Below, piece by piece: positions 18,077 to 26,378 of a stretch of 64,000 bases of DNA; position 1 is the first letter of the stretch; each line of letters starts with the position of its first letter. The stretch covers positions 176,583 to 240,582 of the forward strand of contig JACAAZ010000003.1 in assembly GCA_013376995.1 (NCBI GenBank). Reading direction: 5' to 3'. Source of the DNA: Bacteroidota bacterium (lineage in GTDB: Bacteria; Bacteroidota; Bacteroidia; Bacteroidales; UBA4417). The translations under genes and the position numbers were made by a program. Below the pieces are notes generated by a model. The model did not search any database and was not told where the DNA came from. It saw nothing but the letters and a program-made list of their open reading frames with translations.

Positions 18077-19633
18077 ATGCAGGTTCCTATTCATTTCAGG
18101 CTATTATGCTATTTCCTGTTTACTTTTTCTCTTTTCTTGACTCCTGGTTGCAAAAAAGAAAATTCAAAATCCTCTGACAGTCCGGGCATATCAACTTCTG
18201 ATGTCACAGAAATAACTTCTGCTTCAGCTATTTGCGGAGGTAATGTTACTTCAGCAGGGAACAGTGCAATTATATCAAGAGGTATTTGCTGGAGTACATC
18301 AGAGAATCCGACAGTGCTGAACACTCACACCTCTGAAGCCGGAGGATTGGGTGAGTTTACATCTTCCCTGGCCAATCTGCATGCAAATACCCGATATTTC
18401 GTCCGGGCTTACGCAACCAATTCGGGCTTTACCTCCTATGGAGAACAGAAACAATTCACTACACTGCAATATACCGGCCCTTCTGCAAACCTTAAGGCTA
18501 ATACAACAATTGCAGATCTTCTTCTTAAATACCCCGGAGCCTGTGATTCAATCGCTGATACCATGATCATTTCCGGTTTGGTTACGGCTAATGATGAATC
18601 CGGCAACTTATATAAGAAGTTGGTAATTCAGGATCAATCTGCCGGACTTGAAATTGAAATCGAAAATACGGCACTCTATGTATACTTTAAGGTTGGACAG
18701 AGGGTATTTGTAAGGTGCAAGGGGTTATTCCTGGGCAGGTATCACGGGCTACCTCAATTAGGTTCCTATTACCAGGGTGGGATGGGGCGAATATCTTCCA
18801 ATGATCTGGATAACTATATTTTCCCTGATAGTTTGCCGGGAACCCCGCCCGATCCTGTTGTTGTTGACCCTTCAGCACTTAATTTATCTCTCATAAACAG
18901 GTTAATTAAGATCGAAAATGTAAAATTTACAGATCCCGGAACCACATGGGCTGACATTGATGCATCTGGAAACCGGTTTATAGAAGGCATTGGAAGCTAT
19001 TTTACTATCAGGACGAGCAATTTCGCAAACTTTGGCAGAAACCCTATTCCTTTTGGAATTGGAAGTATCCAGGGGATTTTAGATATCTATGGCACTTCAT
19101 ACCAGCTTATACTGCGCGATTCGAATGATATCACCGGCTTTGACAATAATCCTCCACTATATTGGGAATCGCTTAAAACCGGCCTGGGTAGTCTATTGGT
19201 GAAAAGTGTAACGGGTGATCAGCAATGGGAATACAAACCGGTGTATGGCTGTGCAGCTATAACAGGATATGCATCAGGAAATCACCCAAATGAAGATTGG
19301 CTCATTACGCCTCCTCTGGATTTGAGCCTAATCAACAGCGCTGCTTTATCCTTTTCCCAGGTTATAAATCATTCCATCCAAACAGCATTATCAACCAACC
19401 ATACTGTCTGGATTTCGAAAAATTACAACGAAGGTGATCCTTCTGCTGCAGATTGGGAACAATTGACCATACCCATATACCCACCAGGTAATGACTGGAC
19501 CTTTTATACTTCCGGCACTATTGAAATTCCGGTTTCGTACCTTGGACAAAGTAATGTTTGCATTGGATTCAAGTACCTTAGCAATCCTGAGGTCAGTTCT
19601 GATTGGGAACTGAAGAATATTGTGGTTGAGTAG
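18077..19633 (+). CDS. DUF5689/choice-of-anchor-type surface lipoprotein
   Basis: A 518-residue lipoprotein (LTPGC, lipid Cys about 25). Residues about 38-130 are an Fn3-like module with ISRGICWSTSENPTV and VRAYATNSGFTSYG, homologous to that in the lipoprotein at 1-991. Residues about 140-350 resemble DUF5689, an OB-fold-like domain (IADTMIISGLVTANDESGN, VGQRVFVRCKGL). The end (about 360-518) resembles a choice-of-anchor-J beta-sandwich (YGCAAITGYASG, NEDWLITPPLDLS). Such proteins are outer-membrane or surface-exposed and of unknown function. It is a monocistronic plus-strand gene converging on the barrel gene at 19650. Confidence 0.8.
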   Translation: MQVPIHFRLLCYFLFTFSLFLTPGCKKENSKSSDSPGISTSDVTEITSASAICGGNVTSAGNSAIISRGICWSTSENPTVLNTHTSEAGGLGEFTSSLANLHANTRYFVRAYATNSGFTSYGEQKQFTTLQYTGPSANLKANTTIADLLLKYPGACDSIADTMIISGLVTANDESGNLYKKLVIQDQSAGLEIEIENTALYVYFKVGQRVFVRCKGLFLGRYHGLPQLGSYYQGGMGRISSNDLDNYIFPDSLPGTPPDPVVVDPSALNLSLINRLIKIENVKFTDPGTTWADIDASGNRFIEGIGSYFTIRTSNFANFGRNPIPFGIGSIQGILDIYGTSYQLILRDSNDITGFDNNPPLYWESLKTGLGSLLVKSVTGDQQWEYKPVYGCAAITGYASGNHPNEDWLITPPLDLSLINSAALSFSQVINHSIQTALSTNHTVWISKNYNEGDPSAADWEQLTIPIYPPGNDWTFYTSGTIEIPVSYLGQSNVCIGFKYLSNPEVSSDWELKNIVVE

Positions 19634-19649
19634 CCGCACTCCTGTCACA

Positions 19650-22397
19650 TTAATGCTTTTTCATATTGATTTCCAGTCCTCCTGTTTTTGCGGCTTTATT
19701 CAGCCTGTACTTGAATGAGAATAACAGGTAGCGCCCGATGATGTTCGAATGGATTTCGCGCTGGTAATTCATCTCACTAATCCTGTTGATACCCTTATTT
19801 TTATCCAGCAGGTCATAAGATTCAAGAATTAACATCCCGCGGTGGTTCTTAAGGAAACTATAGCTTGCTTCGGCACTGATCAACGGGATTTGAATAGTGC
19901 CTGAAAAACTGCCGGAGGAGTAATTTACAACATCTGCCTTGGTTCCAAAATGCCAGCTATCTGTTGGATTTATAGACAGATCAGCAAAATAGGTCAGCGT
20001 CAGGTAACGGTTATTCATGGATTCCTGGAATGAATAGCTGGCATTGGTCATCGAAAATTCACCCCCGAAATTGAGATTCCATTTGTCAGTCCGTGGATTA
20101 TCGAAACTCAATCCAATACTTCTTGTAAAACTGTTTGTGGTATTTTCAATTCCATTCACGCGGGTCAGCCCTTGCTTCCAGGTACCATCCAGCGAAAGGT
20201 GTGCATTGAACTTCATAAGTTTAACCGGTGTACTGAATTCAAAATTGCCATTTGCCTGCGATTCGCCTTTCGTATTTTCCAATTGAACGACCTGGATAAG
20301 CTGTTCATCAATATTTCTTGAATAGCCAACTTTATCAGCTGTATAGGTGCCACCAACCCTGGCGAATACCGATGTCTGGGAAAACTGGTCAAAGAGAAGC
20401 CAGTTGAAGAAGAGCTCATGCCTGGTTTCGGGTTTCAGTATTCTATTGCCATATAATAGTGATAACGGGTTGGAATTATCCATAACAGGAAGCATAAGTT
20501 CGAGTTGAGGTTCATCTACTGAACTGCCATATTCAAGGCTAAGACGATGACCCATTTTATATTCATATTCCCAGCTGAATACCGGCAATAATCTCCTATA
20601 ACCTGAATAATAACTGCTACTGTCTTTTAAAGAATTAGAAGTTGAGGCATTAGTTGAATAAAGGCCGAGGGAAATTTTTGTTTTACGGAAATTTTTCCTG
20701 AGCGTTAAGCCTGGAGTAATCCTTAAACTGTTCCTCGAAAACGTCGGGCTAAGGCTATCAACCGGGATCTTTGCATCTCCGTAAATTCCCTGTACACGGT
20801 TTATCTGATCATACGATGTTGTTGTATTTACCCTTGGATCCAGGTATAAACCATTGCCAATTTTTACCACTGACCCAAACGAAATTCCAAGGTTCCTGCC
20901 ATCTGTAGTATTATTCCTGAATTGCTTATCCTCCATTGGATCCATATTCCCGGTTTGATGAAGGATATTATTCCTATCAATAGTACCCAGGCCTTTTTGG
21001 ATTGCAGCATTTACACCCATCTCGAGGAGTTTAAATGGGCCTTTGCCTCTTTGCAGATATGAAAAAGTACCATTGGCACTGATCTGCTGGCGGTTAAGCC
21101 TCGATTGTGATTTCAACTCACTTACCAGGTCCCCTTCGCTCAGGGTTTTAATCAATGATAAAGCATCCTGCCCGGAATTGGTTAAGCCTAGGCTTCCGTT
21201 GGAAATGATGGTCCGGGTACTGTCTGATTTATCTTTCCATCCAAGGTTGAGTCGATGAGAGAAATTATCATTCGTTTCAGTATTATTTTCATTCTGCTCA
21301 AAATTGCCGGACCCCAGGAAATTCTTTGTTGATATCCTTTGATCGAGTTTTCGCTGGCTGCCATTTCCAAGATAGCTGGCAGTAAAACGGCTGTTCTTTT
21401 TGAAATCGAAAGAATAATTCAATCCACCGGCACCTGACGTAACAAGTCCATCAATGGTTTGGCCAAAATCAACAGGGATTTCATTGTCGGATGTGATGGT
21501 AAATTTCATGGAACCACTACCCATCATGGCAGGAAGACCACCGTTGAAATCCATATAATCCTGGAAACTAAAGCCGAAACGGTTAATATTATTCAGCATT
21601 CCAAGGGCTGCAAACTGATCCTTTTTCGTAAACCTGTATACCTTGGCATTTGTAGCATAATGCTCTCCAGTGCCTCCTCCTGCTGAGATGTCACCCAGCC
21701 AGGCTTGCTTCCGTCCGTCTTTCAGCAGCAGATTGATTGTTTTCTCCCTTGAACCGTCATCAATTCCTGCCAATTCAGCAGATTCCGACTTTTTATCATA
21801 AACCTGTACCTTGTTAATTGCATCAGCAGGGAGATTCCTCGTGGCCACCTTGGGATCCGAACTGAAGAATTCCTTTCCATCCACCATCACATTTTTGACA
21901 TCCTCCCCCATGGCTTTAATATTCCCTGAACGGTCCACCTCAACTCCGGGCAGCTTTCTCAACAAGTCTTCAGCAACTGCATCCGGCTTTGTTTTGAACG
22001 AACCGGCATTGAATTCAATGGTATCTTTCTTCATTAATACCGGCACCTGCTCAGCTACTATTTCTGTTTCTGACAGGTTCAGAGGTTTCAATTTGAGGAC
22101 AACCAGGCCGTAATTTCCAGACTCTTCAGGTATCTTCAGGGGTTTAGAATAGGTTTGGTAACCAATAAGTGCCACCTGTATAATATATTTTCCTTTGCCG
22201 ATGCTTTTAATATCAAATTGTCCTGACTCATTTGTGATTCCAAAGTAGACCAGCGTTGAATCTGAAGGCTTAATAAGTGCAACGGTTGCAAAAGTGAGAG
22301 GATGAGTCTTCTCATCCAGAACCACGCCCTGAAGTTCCGATTGTGCCTGAAGGAATGCCGGCAGTACAATAGCTATGAAAAGAAGTAGTTTTTTCAT
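19650..22397 (-). CDS. Outer-membrane beta-barrel protein (OMP_b-brl_3/TonB-receptor-like)
   Basis: A 915-residue protein with signal peptide (MKKLLLFIAIVLPAFLQAQ). Residues about 20-105 form a carboxypeptidase-regulatory-like domain (LQGVVLDEKTHPLTFATVAL), followed by a plug-like region (LLRKLPGVEVDRSGNIKAMG, VMVDGKEFFSSDP) typical of the OMP_b-brl_3 family, then a long barrel. It is cotranscribed with the upstream GLPGLI gene (16-bp gap). The family is broadly linked to export or uptake at the outer membrane, but its transported molecule is not known. Opposite it lies a two-component system, probably its regulator. Confidence 0.88.
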   Translation of the reverse strand: MKKLLLFIAIVLPAFLQAQSELQGVVLDEKTHPLTFATVALIKPSDSTLVYFGITNESGQFDIKSIGKGKYIIQVALIGYQTYSKPLKIPEESGNYGLVVLKLKPLNLSETEIVAEQVPVLMKKDTIEFNAGSFKTKPDAVAEDLLRKLPGVEVDRSGNIKAMGEDVKNVMVDGKEFFSSDPKVATRNLPADAINKVQVYDKKSESAELAGIDDGSREKTINLLLKDGRKQAWLGDISAGGGTGEHYATNAKVYRFTKKDQFAALGMLNNINRFGFSFQDYMDFNGGLPAMMGSGSMKFTITSDNEIPVDFGQTIDGLVTSGAGGLNYSFDFKKNSRFTASYLGNGSQRKLDQRISTKNFLGSGNFEQNENNTETNDNFSHRLNLGWKDKSDSTRTIISNGSLGLTNSGQDALSLIKTLSEGDLVSELKSQSRLNRQQISANGTFSYLQRGKGPFKLLEMGVNAAIQKGLGTIDRNNILHQTGNMDPMEDKQFRNNTTDGRNLGISFGSVVKIGNGLYLDPRVNTTTSYDQINRVQGIYGDAKIPVDSLSPTFSRNSLRITPGLTLRKNFRKTKISLGLYSTNASTSNSLKDSSSYYSGYRRLLPVFSWEYEYKMGHRLSLEYGSSVDEPQLELMLPVMDNSNPLSLLYGNRILKPETRHELFFNWLLFDQFSQTSVFARVGGTYTADKVGYSRNIDEQLIQVVQLENTKGESQANGNFEFSTPVKLMKFNAHLSLDGTWKQGLTRVNGIENTTNSFTRSIGLSFDNPRTDKWNLNFGGEFSMTNASYSFQESMNNRYLTLTYFADLSINPTDSWHFGTKADVVNYSSGSFSGTIQIPLISAEASYSFLKNHRGMLILESYDLLDKNKGINRISEMNYQREIHSNIIGRYLLFSFKYRLNKAAKTGGLEINMKKH

Positions 22398-22413
22398 ATT
22401 AAACCTGACAGGT

Positions 22414-23148
22414 CTATTTATCCATTTTGATCATAATAACCGCTCCTCCTTCCGATTTCTGCTGACCTGTTTTCTCCTCAATCATCTTATTAAATTCCTC
22501 CTTACTCATCTTTTTTCCTTTGGTGGGTTTAATAATCTGGGAACTAACATCTGCCATTTCAATGGAAGCTGCTTTAATAATGCGTTGCCCATCTTTCACA
22601 TTTACTTCAAGGATCAGGCCCGGCAACCCCCTGAAATTGGCTGGTCCTGTTGAAATGGCTATGCCCGGGGCAAACCAGGCAGAGGTCATGGCACTATCTT
22701 TAACATAAGTTGCTTCCAGGCATTGGTAACCAAGTATATCCCGCTGTTTTCCGGTGAGTTTCCAAGGCAGGGTATCAGCTTTGGACGTTATCAGGAAAGT
22801 TCTTGACATAAAATCACGCTGATCTGTCACCTCTTGTTTCCTGATATTATAATACAGCCTTTCTTCCGGTTCTTCCATTTTAATTACCATGGATCCACCA
22901 CCTTCCATTTGCTCGTTCATTTCCTGGTCTTCAGTGGCTTCACTGTTTAGGTACAGGGATAACTGAGGTGTAAAGAGCAACTTCTTCATAGACTGCCTTT
23001 CCTTAGGCAACATGCTTTCCATAGCAGCATTATCTCCATCCAGATGGATTTCGAGTTTCATGGTTTCCTTATATACAACCGTACCTGATTGAGGCATTGC
23101 TTTCGCTGCAGAGAGGAAAACAATAAGCATAATGAGAATGTGTTTCAT
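22414..23148 (-). CDS. GLPGLI family periplasmic protein
   Basis: A 244-residue secreted protein (signal to about residue 20). It contains the family's naming motif, FRGLPGLIL, at about residues 172-180, preceded by the usual ILGYQCLEA block and WFAPGIAISTGP. GLPGLI proteins are Bacteroidota-specific, of unknown function, and often sit beside an OMP_b-brl_3 barrel, as here. The start is supported by the hydrophobic leader MKHILIMLIVFLS. It is divergent from the histidine kinase gene across a 125-bp region carrying GGTTAA repeats. Confidence 0.92.
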   Translation of the reverse strand: MKHILIMLIVFLSAAKAMPQSGTVVYKETMKLEIHLDGDNAAMESMLPKERQSMKKLLFTPQLSLYLNSEATEDQEMNEQMEGGGSMVIKMEEPEERLYYNIRKQEVTDQRDFMSRTFLITSKADTLPWKLTGKQRDILGYQCLEATYVKDSAMTSAWFAPGIAISTGPANFRGLPGLILEVNVKDGQRIIKAASIEMADVSSQIIKPTKGKKMSKEEFNKMIEEKTGQQKSEGGAVIMIKMDK

Positions 23149-23196
23149 ATTTATAGGATTTGATCCACAAATGTAGATCAGCTATTAAGTCCCTCA

Positions 23197-23233
23197 GGTT
23201 AAGCCAAAACCAATTAAGGTTAATTAAGGTTAA
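23197..23233. promoter_or_regulatory. Three GGTTAA direct repeats in helical phase, candidate response-regulator site
   Basis: GGTTAA occurs at 23197-23202, 23218-23223 and 23228-23233. Start-to-start spacings are 21 and 10 bp, so all three lie on one face of the helix. They are in the divergent region between the GLPGLI/barrel operon and the kinase/regulator operon, where an OmpR-type regulator with direct-repeat sites would be expected to bind. The binding protein is inferred. Confidence 0.45.
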
Positions 23234-23273
23234 TGCAACTTGGATAGCTCTGGTATTCAATTATTTTTGCAAT

Positions 23274-24776
23274 ATGAATCCTGTCGGCAAAACCGGTAAA
23301 CTTGGTATTATCAGGCTGTTAATGATCACTGCCCAATTACTCCTCATGGCATTTGTCGGGCATTGGCTCAGCCTGCAATACAAATCACAGAAAAGCCTTC
23401 TATCCCAAAATATTGACGATGCCTGGTCGAAATCGCAGCAACAGGTTATTGACTCGATGCTGATGAAGGATTTCATTATGCCGGCAATAGATACTTCCGC
23501 CAAATTCGATTTCAAATTTGAGTTTAACACGGATTCCATCAGGGCGATGGTTCATAGTAATAATCCGCCTGTCTGCATCCCTGATAATCCTTTGCATCTT
23601 CCAAAAAGCACTCTTGGAAGACAGAGCCGGATTATAGTCAGGGTAGATGATTCCGTGAGCAGCAGCACTTTCAACACCCAGGTTGAACATGAGATTATGA
23701 CCCGCGATTTAGTGCTTCGCGGCGTGAAATTATTTGTAAATGAACATATTGACTCAACCGGAGGCAAGCCTGAGTTGTACCAGATAATGTCGAAATGGCC
23801 GGATACTATCCTGTTTAAAAGGAATTTCATGACCCATATCAACGCCATTAGCCCTTCCTTGAAAGCCATCTGGAAGACAGTCAGGCTTAACGACACTTCG
23901 ACCAGGAAACTATTGTACCAGCATTCGTTGGTTATTGAGAACAAAAAACTTGAAGCGGGAATCTCAGGTTCTGAAATGTACATTTTAGGTAAAATTTTAC
24001 CCCAGCTTGGTTTTGCATTACTACTTCTGATACTGACAGCATCTGCTTTTATCCTCAGTTTCAGAAGCCTGAAAACTCAGGTTCTGCTCAACAATCAAAG
24101 AAATGATTTTATCCGGAATATGTCGCACGAACTTAAGACGCCTGTTGCTACAGTTAAAGTTGCCCTTGAAGCTTTGAAAAATTTCAATCGTAAGGATGAC
24201 CCGATCCTGATGGATGAGTACCTTGAAATGGCAACTTCTGAGACTCAAAGGCTTGAACTACTGATAGCCAGGGTTATGAACCTATCCAATGGGAATGGGG
24301 AAGCTTTTACCCTTTCCCTCGAAAATATTGATCTGGTTGAACTCATCCGTGACATTCTTCAAACTCTTCAGCCCAGATTTATAAACGAAGTAGCAGATGT
24401 TTCGGTTATGTTGCCTGCGGAACCAATCATGCTTCAAATTGACCGGCTTCACATACAGGGTGTCCTTATGAATTTGCTCGATAACAGCCTGAAATACAGC
24501 TCACCTCCTCGTAAAATTGAATTGACTCTTGAAGTAACGAATGAATATGTTACAGTGCTGATAGCTGACCATGGAATAGGTATTCCGTCTGAATATGCTG
24601 ACCGCATTTTTGATAAGTTTTTCAGGGTCCCAGCCGGTGAAACCCACAATGTGAAAGGTTACGGCCTTGGCCTCACTTATGCAAAAATGGTAATGGAACA
24701 GCATGCAGGGAAAATTGAATTTGAACCCGGCAAAGCAGAAGGCAGTATGTTCAGGCTACAATTCCGAAAATCGTAA
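23274..24776 (+). CDS. Sensor histidine kinase
   Basis: The ATG at 23274 is chosen over an upstream in-frame one at 23160 because the protein then begins with a short cytoplasmic stretch and a clear membrane segment; it is 500 residues long. Two membrane segments (about 11-34 and 244-265) bracket a periplasmic sensor domain of about 200 residues that I do not recognise. The kinase core has the H box RNMSHELKTPVATV (phospho-His about 285), N box NLLDNSLKYS, and G boxes DHGIGIP and KGYGLGLTYA. The stop overlaps the regulator start by 1 bp (TAATG). It probably controls the divergent barrel/GLPGLI operon. Confidence 0.93.
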   Translation: MNPVGKTGKLGIIRLLMITAQLLLMAFVGHWLSLQYKSQKSLLSQNIDDAWSKSQQQVIDSMLMKDFIMPAIDTSAKFDFKFEFNTDSIRAMVHSNNPPVCIPDNPLHLPKSTLGRQSRIIVRVDDSVSSSTFNTQVEHEIMTRDLVLRGVKLFVNEHIDSTGGKPELYQIMSKWPDTILFKRNFMTHINAISPSLKAIWKTVRLNDTSTRKLLYQHSLVIENKKLEAGISGSEMYILGKILPQLGFALLLLILTASAFILSFRSLKTQVLLNNQRNDFIRNMSHELKTPVATVKVALEALKNFNRKDDPILMDEYLEMATSETQRLELLIARVMNLSNGNGEAFTLSLENIDLVELIRDILQTLQPRFINEVADVSVMLPAEPIMLQIDRLHIQGVLMNLLDNSLKYSSPPRKIELTLEVTNEYVTVLIADHGIGIPSEYADRIFDKFFRVPAGETHNVKGYGLGLTYAKMVMEQHAGKIEFEPGKAEGSMFRLQFRKS

Positions 24777-25462
24777 TGATGAAGGTTAAGGTACTTTATA
24801 TTGAAGACGAGCCCTTCCTTGGAAGGATTGTTAGTGAAACACTTGAGCAACAAGGATTTGACCTCAAGCTCATTACCGATGGAGCCAGGGTTATTGATTG
24901 TGTTACTTCCTATGAGCCTGATGTTTGCGTTCTGGATATTATGCTCCCAAATGTAGATGGATTTACTTTATGTTATCAGATCAGGGCCTTGAAACCTACA
25001 CTACCTATCATCTTCCTGACAGCGCTCAGTGAGACCTCCGACCTTGTTAAGGGATTTGATGCCGGGGGAACGGATTATATCAAGAAGCCTTTCAGCATCG
25101 AAGAGTTAATTGCTCGCATTAACAACCAGTTAAACCTGTTATCCAATCGCTTAAATAATAATACTGAAATTCAATCCCTGGGTAGATATAAATTGAACAG
25201 GGCCCGTTACCAGCTGATTTCACCAACGACAACTTCAAAGCTCTCAGGCAGGGAGATGGAAATCATCAGCCTGCTGGCTAATAACATAAACAGGATAGTT
25301 GACAGAAAAGACATACTCACAAAAGTATGGGGTGATGATTCTTTCTTCAATTCAAGAACCCTTGATGTATATGTCAGGAAACTACGTGCAATGTTTTCAG
25401 AAGACCCTGATATTGAGATTGTAACCTTAAAAGGGAAAGGGTATCTTTTTATGCTGAAATGA
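24776..25462 (+). CDS. OmpR/PhoB-family response regulator
   Basis: A 228-residue two-domain regulator. The receiver domain (about 4-118) shows the acidic pair EDE near residue 10, phospho-acceptor Asp54 in VLDIMLP, and the Lys of DYIKKPF. The C-terminal winged helix (about 135-228) has GREMEIISLLA, SRTLDVYVRKLR and TLKGKGYLF, typical of the OmpR/PhoB group. It is translationally coupled to the kinase at 23274. A start three bases later (second ATG) is equally plausible. The phased GGTTAA repeats upstream of the kinase are candidate binding sites. Confidence 0.95.
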   Translation: MMKVKVLYIEDEPFLGRIVSETLEQQGFDLKLITDGARVIDCVTSYEPDVCVLDIMLPNVDGFTLCYQIRALKPTLPIIFLTALSETSDLVKGFDAGGTDYIKKPFSIEELIARINNQLNLLSNRLNNNTEIQSLGRYKLNRARYQLISPTTTSKLSGREMEIISLLANNINRIVDRKDILTKVWGDDSFFNSRTLDVYVRKLRAMFSEDPDIEIVTLKGKGYLFMLK

Positions 25463-25551
25463 TCCGTGGAACTTAACCTGGAATCATCTTAATGTTATCC
25501 TCCAAAGTTGTAAAGTGATAGCTGTTAACACTAAATTAAGTAGCAAACAGT

Positions 25552-26373
25552 CTACTTGTTGATATTTATCGTTTTACTGGTCATTGAATAAGCAGAAAAG
25601 TAACCCAAAGCACCATTTGAAATATTTGAGTTAGGGTTTGCCGGCGTAGAACCAAAGAACGGGTTGGTCCGGATAATATCCTCTAGTGTACGGTAATAAT
25701 CATATGTCTTCTTGTCAATTGACATCAGTTCCACCTTATCGTGGTCACCAGGCTTTACACCCCCTGCCCGCATTGCAATGCTTTCTCCATCAGTATATTG
25801 ATCATCATAAAGGCGATAATTTTCAGCATTCGATTTACCATTCTGGTAAAACTTCAGCCTGTAATAATTCTTTTCACCTTTTTTATCTTTAAAATGGCAG
25901 ATCACATTGTGGTTAATCCTGCCACCAAATCCGGTAGTTTCTTCAACCTTCAAGGAATCAATAGCTACCCGGCTCATCATGGAAGAGCTTGCATCATACT
26001 CTTTTCCTTCTGAAATCACTTTCAGCGAATAAGTATGCCCTGGAGATCCTTTTATTGTAGACGTGAGGTACACTCCGGGCCTGAATTCTAAAAGAGTATC
26101 CGGGTTCCCGTCGTCCTCACGGATAATGACCTTAGCACCTGAAACAGCGGCTAATTTTAACGAATCAAAGAAACTTCCGGTTTTTGAAAGCAGTACTTTG
26201 TATGGGCCATTGCTGTCTGTAATAACACCTTCAATTACCAGGGTGGAAGAAGCTGAATTTAAATCGACCTGGATTACTTTCTGGCAGGCAGGTAAGGTTA
26301 ACAGGATGAAGCAGAGAAATCCAATTCCTGCCTGCAAAGAAAACATCCTCTTATATCTGGCGCTCTTTATCAT
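25552..26373 (-). CDS. DUF4249 family lipoprotein
   Basis: A 273-residue lipoprotein (LPAC, Cys about 30) beginning CQKVIQVDLNSASSTLVIEG, the usual opening of DUF4249. The rest is beta-rich, with YLTSTIKGSPGHTYSLKV and a family-like end DIIRTNPFFGSTPANPNSN. DUF4249 proteins are found next to TonB-dependent receptors and are thought to be surface partners of them; the 5-bp gap to the receptor gene at 26379 fits a receptor/partner pair. Function unknown. Confidence 0.88.
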   Translation of the reverse strand: MIKSARYKRMFSLQAGIGFLCFILLTLPACQKVIQVDLNSASSTLVIEGVITDSNGPYKVLLSKTGSFFDSLKLAAVSGAKVIIREDDGNPDTLLEFRPGVYLTSTIKGSPGHTYSLKVISEGKEYDASSSMMSRVAIDSLKVEETTGFGGRINHNVICHFKDKKGEKNYYRLKFYQNGKSNAENYRLYDDQYTDGESIAMRAGGVKPGDHDKVELMSIDKKTYDYYRTLEDIIRTNPFFGSTPANPNSNISNGALGYFSAYSMTSKTININK

Positions 26374-26378
26374 CCTGT

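Noticed and set aside
23160..23273. Upstream start of the histidine kinase at 23160
   Set aside because: It would place the GGTTAA repeats and promoter inside the coding sequence and put about 38 basic residues before the first membrane segment.
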